From Chondrosia reniformis (lineage: Eukaryota > Porifera > Demospongiae > Chondrillida > Chondrillidae): 64,000 nucleotides of DNA. The DNA lies in assembly GCA_947172415.1 (NCBI GenBank), contig OX359197.1:6697673-6761672 (forward strand), read 5' to 3'. Below the pieces are notes generated by a model. The model saw only the letters and a program-made list of their open reading frames with translations, had not been told where the DNA came from and did not search any database. The position numbers were made by a program, and so were the translations under genes. Positions 24,101 to 37,385 of the stretch are shown one piece after another; position 1 is the stretch's first letter; each line of letters opens with the position of its first letter.

Positions 24101-24639
24101 CATAAATCTTTACATTTTCCCTATCTCTCACTATACATTAATTTGGTATACCAGTATATAAATGTACATTTGGTGCTCTAATTCTGTCAAATGGAAAGAT
24201 ATGAGGCTCAAACTTGGTGTCAGCATTCACAGACATGTAAGAAACATTTCCAATGAGAATTTGAAATTTTCATAAATATTTACATTTGCCCTATCTCTCA
24301 CCATACATTAATTTAGTATACCAGTATATAAATGTACATTTGGTGCTCTAATTCTGTCAAATGGAAAGATATGAGGCTCAAACTTGGTGTCAGCATTCAC
24401 AGACATGTAAGAAACATTTCCAATGAGAATTTGAAATTTTCATAAATCTTTACATTTGCCCTATCTCTCACTATACATTAATTTGGTATACCAGTCTATA
24501 AATGTACATTTGGTGCTCTAATTCTGTCAAATGGAAAGATATGAAGCTCAAACTTTGTGTCAGCTTTCACAGACATGTATAAAGCAATTCCAATGAGAAT
24601 TTGAAATTTTCATAAATATTTACATTTGCCCTATCTCTC

Positions 24640-26340
24640 ACTATACATTAATTTGGTATTCCAGTCTTTTAATGTACATTTGGTGCTCTAACTCTGTCAA
24701 ATGGAAAGATATGAGGCTCAAACTTGGTGTCAGCATTCACAGACATGTATGAAACATTTCCAACGAGAATTTGAAATTTTCATAAATCTTTACATTTTCC
24801 CTATCTCTCACCATACGTAGGGCAAATATGAGTGAACATCAAAATTTGTAAAACTCTTTGGATATGCTTTATGTATGTCTGTGAATGCTAACACCAAGTT
24901 TCAGCTTCACATCTTTCTAAATGACAGAGTTACAGCACTAAATGTACATTAGATTCTGCTATACAAATTTAATGTATGGTGAGAGATAGGGCAAATATGA
25001 GTGAACATCAAAATTTGTAAAACTCTTTCGATATGCTTTAAGGATGTCTGTGAATGCTGACAACAAGTTTCAGCTCCACATCTTTCCAATTGACAGAGTT
25101 ACAGCACTAAATGTACATTAGATTCTTGTATACAAATTTAATGTACGGGAGTTTCGTAATAATATAAATGGCCGACCTAGAGAAGGGAATATTGAAAATA
25201 CGTTACTGTTATATGTATATTTGAATGACGAGAACGCTTTTAAAGATTTTAATGCACGTGGATATTCACTCTGTAATACTTGATTGTTTTGAAGTAGTAT
25301 CTGTCCATATTATAATATATGGATGTCGCTAAAGTGAAAAATCGCCAATCGACTGCTAAAGAAACTCCAAAGGAAAAAAATTGGACCATACCGAACGCTA
25401 CCATCCACGACGCTCAGAGGCCGGGATCGGTGGTAACGCTCTGCCGAGTTGAGCTTTGGGTGTCACTTGCGTGAGAAGAACCAGTTCTTCTCGATATGGC
25501 CGACTCATATGAATCCTAAGATATCAGATGCCAATCCCACATTACGTGGAACCCCCCCGAAATCCGGATTATTGGTGAGCACGTCTCTATGGCACCAACC
25601 GATTAGGAGACAGCTTCAGAGTCTAAGCGCTACCAACCTCTATGGGAACCGCAACCACCATAGAGATGTGTCCAGGTAGGCCTACTATTATAAGGTTTTA
25701 TCTTCTATTTAAATAAAGTAATTGCCTATGAAAACGCTTGTGGTTGGCGAATCTTCAATACTTTAGAATAGGGTATTTTTGGATCTGCAGTAACTCGGGT
25801 ATCCTTTTTTGAAATTTTACAAAACTAGCAGGATATACTGTATAGCTATATGTGCATACAGCCAAGAGGTTTCAGCTTCATATCTTTCCAATTGACAGAG
25901 TTACAGCACTAAATGTACATTAGATTCTGCTATACAAATTTAATGTATGGTGAGAGATAGGGCAAATATGAGTGAACATCAAAATTTGTAAAACTCTCTG
26001 GATATGCTTTATGTATGTCTGTGAATGCTAACACCAAGTTTCTGCTTCACATCTTTCCAATTGACAGAGTTACAGCACTAAATGTTCAATAGATTCTTGC
26101 ATACAAATTTAATGTATGGTGAGAGATAGGACAAATATGAGTGAACATAAAAATTTGTAAAACTCTTTGGATATGCTTTAAGGATGTCTGTGAATGCTGA
26201 CACCAAGTTTCAGCTCCACATCTTTCCAATTGACAGAGTTACAGCACTAAATGTACATTAGATTCTGCTATACAAATTTAATGTATGGTGAGAGATACGT
26301 ACATTAATTTGGTATTCCATTCTTTTAATGTACATTTGGT
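24640..26340. repeat. 2,336-bp tandem duplication, first copy
   Basis: Nearly identical to 26,976-28,676 (constant offset 2,336 bp over about 1.7 kb; one of the few differences is tctgc/cagc near 26,043/28,379). Each copy holds form-B units, form-C units and a GC-rich core in plus orientation. Confidence 0.92.
25260..25690 (+). repeat. GC-rich core, copy 2
   Basis: Same core as at 18,180-18,610 but in the opposite orientation; flanked by reverse (form C) satellite, so core and satellite keep the same relative orientation as in copies 1 and 4. Carries a 76-codon open frame identical to the one in copy 3. Confidence 0.7.
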
Positions 26341-26975
26341 GCTCTAATTCTGTCAAATGGAAAGATATGAGGCTCAAACTTGGTGTCAGCATTCACAGAC
26401 ATGTAAGAAACATTTCCAATGAGAATTTGAAATTTTCATAAATATTTACATTTGCCCTATCTCTCACCATACATTAATTTAGTATACCAGTATATAAATG
26501 TACATTTGGTGCTCTAATTCTGTCAAATGGAAAGATATGAAGCTCAAACTTGGTGTCAGCATTCACAGACATGTAAGAAACATTTCCAATGAGAATTTGA
26601 AATTTTCATAAATCTTTACATTTGCCCTATCTCTCACTATACATTAATTTGGTATACCAGTCTATAAATGTACATTTGGTGCTCTAATTCTGTCAAATGG
26701 AAAGATATGAAGCTCAAACTTTGTGTCAGCTTTCACAGACATGTATAAAGCAATTCCAATGAGAATTTGAAATTTTCATAAATCTTTACATTTGCCCTAT
26801 CTCTCACTATACATTAATTTGGTATACCAGTATATAAATGTACATTTGGTGCTCTAATTCTGTCAAATGGAAAGATATGAGGCTCAAACTTGGTGTCAGC
26901 ATTCACAGACATGTATGAAACATTTCCAATGAGAATTTGAAATTTTCATAAATATTTACATTTGCCCTATCTCTC

Positions 26976-28676
26976 ACTATACATTAATTTGGTATTCCAG
27001 TCTTTTAATGTACATTTGGTGCTCTAACTCTGTCAAATGGAAAGATATGAGGCTCAAACTTGGTGTCAGCATTCACAGACATGTATGAAACATTTCCAAC
27101 GAGAATTTGAAATTTTCATAAATCTTTACATTTTCCCTATCTCTCACCATACGTAGGGCAAATATGAGTGAACATCAAAATTTGTAAAACTCTTTGGATA
27201 TGCTTTATGTATGTCTGTGAATGCTAACACCAAGTTTCAGCTTCACATCTTTCTAAATGACAGAGTTACAGCACTAAATGTACATTAGATTCTGCTATAC
27301 AAATTTAATGTATGGTGAGAGATAGGGCAAATATGAGTGAACATCAAAATTTGTAAAACTCTTTCGATATGCTTTAAGGATGTCTGTGAATGCTGACAAC
27401 AAGTTTCAGCTCCACATCTTTCCAATTGACAGAGTTACAGCACTAAATGTACATTAGATTCTTGTATACAAATTTAATGTACGGGAGTTTCGTAATAATA
27501 TAAATGGCCGACCTAGAGAAGGGAATATTGAAAATACGTTACTGTTATATGTATATTTGAATGACGAGAACGCTTTTAAAGATTTTAATGCACGTGGATA
27601 TTCACTCTGTAATACTTGATTGTTTTGAAGTAGTATCTGTCCATATTATAATATATGGATGTCGCTAAAGTGAAAAATCGCCAATCGACTGCTAAAGAAA
27701 CTCCAAAGGAAAAAAATTGGACCATACCGAACGCTACCATCCACGACGCTCAGAGGCCGGGATCGGTGGTAACGCTCTGCCGAGTTGAGCTTTGGGTGTC
27801 ACTTGCGTGAGAAGAACCAGTTCTTCTCGATATGGCCGACTCATATGAATCCTAAGATATCAGATGCCAATCCCACATTACGTGGAACCCCCCCGAAATC
27901 CGGATTATTGGTGAGCACGTCTCTATGGCACCAACCGATTAGGAGACAGCTTCAGAGTCTAAGCGCTACCAACCTCTATGGGAACCGCAACCACCATAGA
28001 GATGTGTCCAGGTAGGCCTACTATTATAAGGTTTTATCTTCTATTTAAATAAAGTAATTGCCTATGAAAACGCTTGTGGTTGGCGAATCTTCAATACTTT
28101 AGAATAGGGTATTTTTGGATCTGCAGTAACTCGGGTATCCTTTTTTGAAATTTTACAAAACTAGCAGGATATACTGTATAGCTATATGTGCATACAGCCA
28201 AGAGGTTTCAGCTTCATATCTTTCCAATTGACAGAGTTACAGCACTAAATGTACATTAGATTCTGCTATACAAATTTAATGTATGGTGAGAGATAGGGCA
28301 AATATGAGTGAACATCAAAATTTGTAAAACTCTCTGGATATGCTTTATGTATGTCTGTGAATGCTAACACCAAGTTTCAGCTTCACATCTTTCCAATTGA
28401 CAGAGTTACAGCACTAAATGTTCAATAGATTCTTGCATACAAATTTAATGTATGGTGAGAGATAGGACAAATATGAGTGAACATAAAAATTTGTAAAACT
28501 CTTTGGATATGCTTTAAGGATGTCTGTGAATGCTGACACCAAGTTTCAGCTCCACATCTTTCCAATTGACAGAGTTACAGCACTAAATGTACATTAGATT
28601 CTGCTATACAAATTTAATGTATGGTGAGAGATACGTACATTAATTTGGTATTCCATTCTTTTAATGTACATTTGGT
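26976..28676. repeat. 2,336-bp tandem duplication, second copy
   Basis: Second copy of the unit described at 24,640. Divergence starts past about 28,676, where the following form-B units differ from those after 26,340. Confidence 0.92.
27596..28026 (+). repeat. GC-rich core, copy 3
   Basis: Identical or almost identical to copy 2 as part of the 2,336-bp duplication. Confidence 0.7.
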
Positions 28677-29999
28677 GCTCTAACTCTGTCAAATGGAAAG
28701 ATATGAAGCTCAAACTTTGTGTCAGCATTCACAGACATGTATGAAACATTTCCAATGAGAATTTGAAATTTTCATAAATATTTACATTTGCCCTATCTCT
28801 CACTATACATTAATTTGGTATACCAGTATATAAATGTACATTTGGTGCTCTAACTCTGTCAAATGGAAAGATATGAAGCTCAAACTTGGTGTCAGCATTC
28901 ACAGACATGTATGAAGCATTTCCAATGAGAATTTGAAATTTTCATAAATCTTTACATTTTCCCTATCTCTCACCATACATTAATTTGGTATTCCAGTCTA
29001 TTAATGTACATTTGGTGCTCTAACTCTGTCAAATGGAAAGATATGAAGCTCAAACTTGGTGTCAGCATTCACAGACATGTATGAAACATTTCCAATGAGA
29101 ATTTGAAATTTTCATAAATATTTACATTTGCCCTATCTCTCACCATACATTAATTTGGTATTCCAGTCTATTAATGTACATTTGGTGCTCTAACTCTGTC
29201 AAATGGAAAGATATGAAGCTCAAACTTGGTGTCAGCATTCACAGACATGTATGAAACATTTCCAATGAGAATTTGAAATTTTCATAAATATTTACATTTT
29301 CCCTATCTCTCACCATACATTAATTTGGTATTCCAGTCTATTAATGTACATTTGGTGCTCTAACTCTGTCAAATGGAAAGATATGAAGCTCAAACTTGGT
29401 GTCAGCATTCACAGACATGTATGAAACATTTCCAATGAGAATTTGAAATTTTCATAAATCTTTACATTTGCCCTATCTCTCACTATACATTAAACTTTGT
29501 ATACTGAAATTTAATGTACATTGAGGGCTTTAACTCTATCAAACGGAGAGATGTGAAGCTAACACATTGTGTCAGCATTCACAGACATCTATAGAGCATA
29601 TCAAATGAGTTTTTGAAATTTTGATGGAACTAAAAATTTGCCCTATCTCTCACCATACATTAATTTCGTATACCAGAATGTAATGTACATTGAGGGCTGT
29701 AACTCTATTAAATGGAGAGATTTGAAGCTAATACTTGATGTCAGCATTCACAGACATCTATAGAGCATGTCCAATAGGTTTTTGAAATTTTGATGGAACT
29801 TAAAATTTGCCCTATCTCTCACCATACCTTAACTTCCTATACTGGAATTTTATGTACATTGAGGGCTTTAACTCTATCAAATGGAGAGATATGAAGCTAA
29901 CACTTAGTGTCAGCATTCACAGACATCTATTAAGCATGATTAATGAGTTTTTGAAATCTTGTTGGAACATAAAATTTGCCCCATCTCTCACCATACATT

Positions 30000-32250
30000 A
30001 ACTTCGTATACTGGAATTTTATGTATATTGCGGGCTGTAACTCTATCAAATGGAGAGATATGAAGCTAACACTTTGTGTCAGCATTCACAAACATCTATA
30101 GAGAATGTCTAATGAGTTTTTGAAATTTTGATGAAACTTAAAATTTGCCCTATCTCTCACCATACATTAACTTTGTATACCAGAATTTATTGTACATTGA
30201 GGGCTGTTACTCTTTCAAATGGAGAGATATGAAGCTAACACTTTGTGTCAGCATTCACAGACATCTATAGAGCATGTCTAATGAGTTTTTGAAATTTTGA
30301 TGAAACTTAAAATTTGCCCTATCTCTCACCATACATTAACTTTGTATACCAGAATTTAATGTACATTGAGGGCTGTAACTCTATCATATATATGGAGACA
30401 TGTGAAGCTAATACTTGATGTCAGCATTCACAGACATCTATAGAGCATGTCTAATGAGTTTTTGAAATTTTGATGGAACTTAAAATTTGCCTTATCTCTC
30501 ACCATACATTAACTTTATACACCAGAATTTATTGTACATTGAGGGCTGTAACTCTATCAAATGGTGAGATATGAAGCTAATACTTTGTGTCAGCATTCAC
30601 AGACATTTATAGAGCATGTCTAATGAGTTTTTGAAATTTTGATGAAACTTAAAATTTGCCCTATCTCTCACTATACTTTAACTTTGTATACCAGAACTTA
30701 ATGTAAATTGAGGGCTGTAACTCTATCAAATGGAGAGATGTGAAGCTAATACTTGATGCCAGCATTCACAGACATGTATGAAATATTTCCAAAGAGTTTT
30801 AGAAGTTTCAATTTATGTTCATATTTGCCCTATCTCTCACCATACATATGAGTATATCCTATAATATAGTATTGGAGCTACAATTGCTTTCAAAGCATTA
30901 TGTAGCCTAGAAATTAGAATCTATTTTTAACGGTACATTATTCTTTCAATTCTAAAATTTAAGTTAGGAATTTATTCATACAGCCCGGCCTAGTTGCAAT
31001 ATCGATCATAGACATTAATATCGTAGAGGCGATAAATATCAGTCTACTCGCAATATCTCTAATTTTCGGCATCAAGAAAGTCGCTTTCCTCCCTCCATCA
31101 AGATACATACTGGCTTGTATCCATTTGCCACAGTTTTAAGATGTATTGGAAATACCGCGTATGCGTGTAAAATTGTTTGGAACGATTCACTGGTCTGAAA
31201 TTAAAGTGGAATAATTTGACGATTTCTCGAAAATAATTGGGATCAGAAAAGTCGTTCTCCTCGGCCCATCAAGACACTTACTGTTTTTTTTCCGCTTTCC
31301 CCAGTTTTCAGATGAACCACTAATACTGCCTATGTCTTTAAATTTGCTTGGAACAATTCACTGATCTGGAAATAACGAGAAATTTGTAAAAAATGCCCCA
31401 ACCACAACCGTTTTCTTTGGACAAAACTTCATATAAATAGAAGCGAAAAACCTTATAAAGTAGGCCTACCTGGACACATCTCTATGGTGGTTGCGGTTCC
31501 CATAGGGGTTGGTAACGCTTAGACTCTGTAGCTGTCTCCTAATCGGTTGGTGCCATAGAGACGTGCTCACCAATAATCCGGATTTCGGGGGGGTTCCACG
31601 TAATGTGGGATTGGCATCTGATATCTTTAAGGATTGAGAAGAACTGGTTCTTCTCACGCAAGTGACACCCAAAGCTCAACTCGGCAGAGCGTTACCACCG
31701 ATCCCGGCCTCTGAGCGTCGAGGATGGTAGCGTTCGGTATGGTCCAACCTTTTTTCTTTGGAGTTTCGTTGGCCGTCGATTGGCAAAATTTCACTTTAAC
31801 GACATCCATATATTATATATGGATAGAAAGTACTTCGATAACAATCAAGTACTACACTGTGCATATCCCTATGTATAAAAAATTGGAAAGTGTTCTGGAT
31901 TTTCAGATATAGAATGTAATGATGTCTTTATTGTAAACCTTCTAACGGTCGGCCATATATGGTATTACGCAATTTCTCTAACAATTCAATACATTAAACT
32001 GTAGTTCTGTAACTCTATCAATTGGATATACAGTGTATATGAAGCTGTGACTTAGTGTCAGCATTCACAGACATCTATTAAGCATGATTAATGAGTTTTT
32101 GAAATCTTGTTGGAACATAAAATTTGCCCTATCTCTCACCATACATTAACTTTGTATACCAGAATTTAATGTACATTGAGGGCTTTAACTCTATCAAACG
32201 GAGAGATGTGAAGCTAATACTTGATGTCAGCATTCACAGACATCTATAGA
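30000..32250. repeat. 2.2-kb direct duplication, right copy
   Basis: Right partner of 16,720-18,990. A 14-base segment present here near 30,800 (tttagaagtttcaa region) is shortened in the left copy, so the copies have begun to diverge. Confidence 0.85.
31455..31870 (-). repeat. GC-rich core, copy 4
   Basis: Same orientation as copy 1; lacks 19 bp (catatgagtcggccatatc in copy 1). The palindromic hairpin gagaagaac-tg-gttcttctc is kept although the adjacent sequence is deleted. Confidence 0.7.
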
Positions 32251-33130
32251 GCATGTCTAATGAGTTTTTGAAATTTTGATGAAACTTAAAATTTGCCCTA
32301 TCTCTCACCATACATTAACTTTGTATACCAGAATTTATTGTACATTGAGGGCTGTTACTCTATCAAATGGAGAGATATGAAGCTAACACTTTGTGTCAGC
32401 ATTCACAGACATCTATAGATAATGTCCCAATAGGTTTTTAAAATTTTGATGGAACTTAAAATTTGCCCTATCTCTCACCATACATTAACTTTGTATACCA
32501 GAATTTAATGTACATTGAGGGCTTTAACTCTATCAAACGGAGAGATGTGAAGCTAATACTTGATGTCAGCATTCACAGACATCTATAGAGCATGTCTAAT
32601 GAGTTTTTGAAATTTTGATTGAACATAAAATTTGCCCTATCTTTCATCATACATTAATTTCGTATACTGGAATGTAATGTACATTGCAGGCTGTAACTCT
32701 AGCAAATGGAGAGATATGAAGCTAACACTTTGTGTCAGCATTCACAGACATCTATAGATAATGTCCCAATAGGTTTTTGAAATTTTGATGGAACTTAATA
32801 TTTGCCCTATCTCTCACCATACATTAATTTCGTATATATGAATGTAATGTACATTGCAGGCTGTAACTCTATCAAATGGAGAGATATGAAGCTAACACTT
32901 TGTGTCAGCATTCACAGACATCTATAGAGAATGTCCAATAGGTTTTTAAAATTTTGATGGAACTTAAAATTTGCCCTATCTCTCACCATACATTAACTTT
33001 GTATACCAGAATTTAATGTACATTGAGGGCTGTAACTCTATCAAATGGAGAGATGTGAAGCTAATACTTGATTTCAGCATTCACAGACATCTATAGAGCA
33101 TGTCTAATGAGTTTTTGAAATTTTGATGGA

Positions 33131-33599
33131 ACATATATACAAGAGAGAGTTTCTAAACAAATTCACTTTCGCAAATTACAAAAGGCAGTCTGGTTTATTA
33201 TCCTCAAGTTATTGTGATCACTTGACTTGTGCCAAATCTCAACCTGTATACTGTGATCACAATGTCTCACGATGCCAAATTTGCTGGTATATCAGAAGTA
33301 CTTAGCTACTACATCTTTTTAACATTTAAAACTTAAAATTGTAGCTTTTCTAAAAGTTAGAATATATTGTGTAAACTCGATTGTAGTTGTACAGTGGCCA
33401 TCTACTTAAAATGTAATAATAATTTGATTGAATGTTTACAATAGCTGTACACCACGGAAGAAATTAACGATCATGAGTCTATAGAGAAGGTCGTGGCTGA
33501 GCTGTTGTGACTTTCGCCTGAAGAGATTCTTTCTATGGAGGAAGGTTTTGCTGAGCTGTTTTGACTATTCTTTGCTGAATAACTGAATGAATGTACTAC
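33131..33599. other. Spacer between satellite and GC-rich element B
   Basis: Contains a small pair of repeats with gtgatcac and two copies of gaatgaatgtactacacgta-like sequence (33,585 and 33,652). No gene seen. Confidence 0.5.
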
Positions 33600-34090
33600 A
33601 CGTACTCATTGTTCTCGAACTCGACAGCGAAATCTTCCTACGCTGAATAGCTGAATGGATGTACTACACGTACTCATTGTTCTCGAACTTGCCACCAGAA
33701 AATCATTTGGAAAAAATACGTTTATTATAAATAGATCCCAGCAAATTTCATTCTTTGGCCTTCGGGCCCCGCTCCGTCCAGCGCCGGAGTATACGGTTCG
33801 CCAGCCTCCGGGAATTAGGTGCGAATACCATGGCTTGGAGTACGGTCATGGGACCATGTACTGCCAAAGGGCTTGAAGTCTCGTTCTGATGGGGGTGATT
33901 TTCCTCACAAATGGCCTAGGATCCGAGGATCTTCTCCCTATTAATCGCGACCGTAACCCCGAGGGGCCGGCCGGTTCTCCTGATGACTCGAGGCTGATGG
34001 TCCTGGAAGCAGTGCGTGGGACCAGTACCCACCGACTCGGCAAGTAGAAGCTCTGACCGGAGTCCCTGTTTTAGGCTGCCCATTTTAAGG
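33600..34090. mobile_element. GC-rich two-block repeat, copy B, block 1
   Basis: Matches copy A block 1: cattgttctcgaac, tttggccttcgggc, accatg...catgggaccatg, cctattaatcgcgaccg, gtccctgttttaggctgcc, followed in both copies by sequence rich in gcattttgcat. Different indels in the two copies argue against a shared open frame. Confidence 0.55.
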
Positions 34091-34900
34091 TTTGTGATTG
34101 CATTGCATACACTTACATTTGGTTGTCTTGTAGGCATTTTGGCATTGGCTTTTCTGAAAATTTGTTGGCATGCAATTGGTTGAATTTGCGCTATATGTGC
34201 AAGATGTTCAGAAAAAGTTTGATAATTAAGGTTTTGGGTATATGCGTTGTCTAGATAGTCCATATGTGATTGTATGTATTTAGAGGCATTTTAGGAAAAG
34301 CATTTTGCATTTTGCTTTAATAAGGCATTTATCAAGATTGGCATTTTGCGCAAGAGATTCAGAACTATTGCATTTTTGCATTAAGAAAATATGGTGGAAT
34401 TCAATTAGTCATTATTTCTGAAACATTGTACAAGTAGCCAGCCAGCGGGCTAGAGTTAAAATTAAAATCTTAAACTATACCAATAATATCACTGTCAAAA
34501 TGGAGTAACAAAATGGAGTAACAGAAACAACTACTTCTGATAATATCACTGTCAAAATGGAGTAACAAAACTTCAGAACACAATTACATCCAGTGAGCGT
34601 AAAATTAAAAATCTTAAAACTATGCCGAAAATATCAATTTCAAAAATGGAACAATTAATATCACTGTCAAAATGGAGTATCAAGATCTTCAAAAACAATT
34701 ACATCTGATTCCTAGCTATAGCTTCATCAAGCAACATTTTAAAGGTAAAGCATGTTTTATGTACATTATTCAGTTGTATTATACTATTTTTCCGCTTTCT
34801 ACAGGTTCTACAAACTTTCTTTTCCTGGGCTCATTTATTTTGATCCAAATTGGCTAATTTTAAGCTGAATGTTCCTGCTCATTTTTGACTGTCACTTTTC
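34091..34900. repeat. Inner part of element B: repeated AATATCACTGTCAAAATGGA
   Basis: The motif atatcactgtcaaaatggag recurs at about 34,485, 34,543 and 34,652 and again at about 36,060. The phrase aagaaaatatggtggarttc occurs at 34,385 and 35,932, on either side of the 39-bp minisatellite, so the minisatellite has expanded inside a duplicated segment. No gene. Confidence 0.6.
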
Positions 34901-35850
34901 ATTGGTCAGTTTCTCTAGTCAAACATTTGATTGTACGTCGCTGGTCTTGCATTTTGACTTAACATTTTCAACTGGCTATCCATGTCCTATTTAAGCTCAT
35001 TTTGAGCTGGCTGTCCCTGGTCTATTTTAATTTGCCACTTTGAGCTGCCACTTTAAGTTGGCTGTCCCTGGTCTATTTTGACTTGCCACTTGAGCTGGCT
35101 GTCACTGTTCTGTCTTTAATTTGCCACTTTGAGCTGCCACTTTAAGCTGGCTGTCCTTGGTCTATTTTGACTTGCCACTTGAGCTGGCTGTCACTGTTCT
35201 GTTTTATTTGCCACTTTGAGATGGCTGTCCATGCCCAATTTTGACTTGCCACTTTGAGATGGCTGCATGTCCATGCCCAATTTTGACTTGCCACTTTGAG
35301 TTTGGCTGTCCATGCCCAATTTTGACTTGCCACTTTGATCTTGGCTGTCCATGCCCAATTTTGACTTGCCACTTTGAGCTTGGCTGTCCATGCCCAATTT
35401 TGACTTGCCAATTTGAGTTTGGCTGTCCATGCCCAATTTTGACTTGCCACTTTGAGCTTGGCTGTCCATGCCCAATTTTGACTGGTCACTTTTGACTTGT
35501 CACTTTGAGCTTGGCTGTTCATGCCCAATTTTGACTCGTCACTTTGAGCTTGGCTGTCCATTCCCATTTTTGACTCGTCACTTTGAGCTTGGCTGTCCAT
35601 GCCCAATTTTGACTTGTCACTTTGAGATGGCTGTCCATGCCATTTTGGCTTGCCACTTTGTACTGGCTGTCCCACATTGTTCTGTTTTTTGACTTTGCCA
35701 CTTTGAGCTGGCTGTCCCACATTGTTCTGTTTTTTGACTTTGCCACTTTGAGTTGGCTGTCCCACATTGTTCTGTTTTTTTGACTTTGCCACTTTGAGCT
35801 GGCTGTCCCACATTGTTCTGTTTTTTTGACTTTGCCATGCACTTTCAAGA
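34901..35850. repeat. 39-bp minisatellite, over 20 copies
   Basis: Unit of about 39 bp (ttttgacttgccactttgag plus cttggctgtccatgcccaa), with shorter variants at both ends. Long open frames exist on both strands only because 39 is a multiple of 3. Confidence 0.93.
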
Positions 35851-36289
35851 TTGGCAATTTGCACTTCTGCAAGATATTCAAGATTGGCAATTTGTGTGCA
35901 AGATATTCATTACAAATGGCATTTTGCATCAAGAAAATATGGTGGAGTTCGAATAGTGACTTTGTCAATACTCTTCATACTTCAAGGTAGTACCAGTAGC
36001 AAGCGTAAAAATTGCAAATGTTGGTTAAAAAATGTAGAAACTCTAAAACTGTACCAATAATATCACTGTCAAATGGAGTAACAAACAGAAACAAAGTAAC
36101 ATCTATTATTGTATGTTTCCCAAGCAACTGGTACTGAAATTTTGCCAAAACATCAAACCATCACCATCAAAATGGAATGTAACTTCAGAACCAAATAACA
36201 TTGAATCTTCACTGTCAAATTGGAAACTGTCAATGGAATGTAACTTCAGAACCAATTAAATAACATCAGAATTGAAAGATAAAGATAGT

Positions 36290-36475
36290 TATACCCAAGT
36301 AACTGGATCTTGTCTCTTGAAGGTTTGACATGTTTATGTGTACATTATTCAGTTGTATTATACTGTTTTCTGCATTCTACAGGTGCAACTGGATCTTTGT
36401 CTCATTAAGGTTTGACATGTTTATGTGTACATTGTTCAGTTGAATTATACTATTTTCTGCATTCTACAGATTCTG
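36290..36475. repeat. About 95-bp direct repeat, two copies
   Basis: Two consecutive copies of aactggatcttgtctc ... gcattctacag. A GT microsatellite follows at about 36,627-36,660. Confidence 0.8.
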
Positions 36476-37085
36476 CAAGCTTTCCATGACATTTGCTGGA
36501 CTCAACCAGTTGCTATCTGTCCTCGATATGCTTTGACTGACAATTTTGGCTGAACTCCTGTTCTGTTTTTGGATTTGCCACTCATTCTAGGTCAGTTTCT
36601 TGAAACATTGATTGCTCTGTCCTTTGTGTGTGTGTGTGGGTGGGTGTGGGTGGGTGGGTGTATTTTGAATTGTCCATTTTGAAATATCTACGTATATATC
36701 CCTGTCCTATTTTGCATTTTACAGATTTTGAAAGCTTTCCATGGCATTTGCTGATCTACTTCAATTTGGCATTTTGAGCTGGATATTCCTGGTTTATATA
36801 ACTTGAGTTGGCTGCTGTTGAGTTATCACTTTGGAGCTGATTGTCCCCGGTCCAATTTTGACTTCACTTAGAACTATATCTTTACATTGGTCTATTTTGG
36901 TAGAACTATATCTTTACATTGGTCTATTTTGGTTTTCTTTGAGCTAAACTTGTTACTTTTGAGCTATCTTGTCTGTGGCCTTAATCGTGTGTTCAATTAG
37001 ACTGTGCATGCTAACTGTAGTCTGATTAATGTTTAGTATTTATAGTATAACTTTTTTCTTTCTTTAGTGGCCCCTATCTCATACG
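36476..37085. other. Spacer within element B
   Basis: Low-complexity text rich in ttttgagctg, like decayed versions of the 39-bp unit. No gene seen. Confidence 0.5.
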
Positions 37086-37385
37086 AAGGCAGGTCTAAGT
37101 TGAGGTAAAGTGACGCGCTGTTCTCCGGTGCTACGCCGGCGTGTCATGATTCTCATCCTTAGAGGGTTTGAGGTCCGCCAGGGTCGGGCCATGACATACG
37201 TAGCATCTGTGTCATGGGCTAGTAACTGGTCAAAGGGCGGCTAGGTACGCCGAGTCGTCCCGCGCATCTTCCCCCCCTATGAGCTGGGAACGTGGAGCAT
37301 CACTGGGCGGAGTGGGGGGCACGACGTACTCCCACCTCCGCGTGGTGTGCCCCAGGGTCAACTTTCCATGGTCAAGTTGACGCTA
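37086..37385. mobile_element. GC-rich two-block repeat, copy B, block 2
   Basis: Matches copy A block 2 at 13,365-13,640: catgattctcat, ggtccgccagggtcgggc, agtaactggtcaaagg, ggtacgccg, and a hairpin with arms ggggcacgacg and cgtggtgtgcccc. Compared with copy A, the arm base changes (cgaag to cgacg) improve pairing with cgtgg, as expected if RNA structure is kept. Confidence 0.6.

Larger units (their letters stand above)
16690..33130. repeat. Satellite block, about 170-bp unit, both orientations
   Basis: Roughly 80 copies of a 169-172-bp unit. Each unit keeps two boxes, TTTGCCCTATCTCTCACCAT and GTCAGCATTCACAGACAT, separated by faster-changing linkers. Three forms occur: form A (forward; 16,690-17,560, 18,730-21,750, 29,480-30,850, 31,980-33,130; linker ACATTGAGGGCTGTAAC), form B (forward; 23,285-24,815, 26,295-27,150, 28,635-29,485 and one unit at 21,750; linker ACATTTGGTGCTCTAAC), and form C (reverse; 21,930-23,285, 24,815-25,140, 25,865-26,295, 27,150-27,475, 28,205-28,635). 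Forward and reverse blocks meet head to head at ctcaccatacgtagggcaaat. Open frames inside are chance. Confidence 0.95.

Noticed and set aside
29807..30001. Open frame in form-A satellite
   Set aside because: Chance frame across a satellite unit.
16690..33130. CRISPR-like or VNTR array with spacers
   Set aside because: Units of 170 bp, no short palindromic repeat with unique spacers, and an animal genome.
35142..35968. Open frames of up to 240 codons at the 39-bp repeat
   Set aside because: Same reason; repeats translate on both strands in several frames and no start context or splice sites fit.
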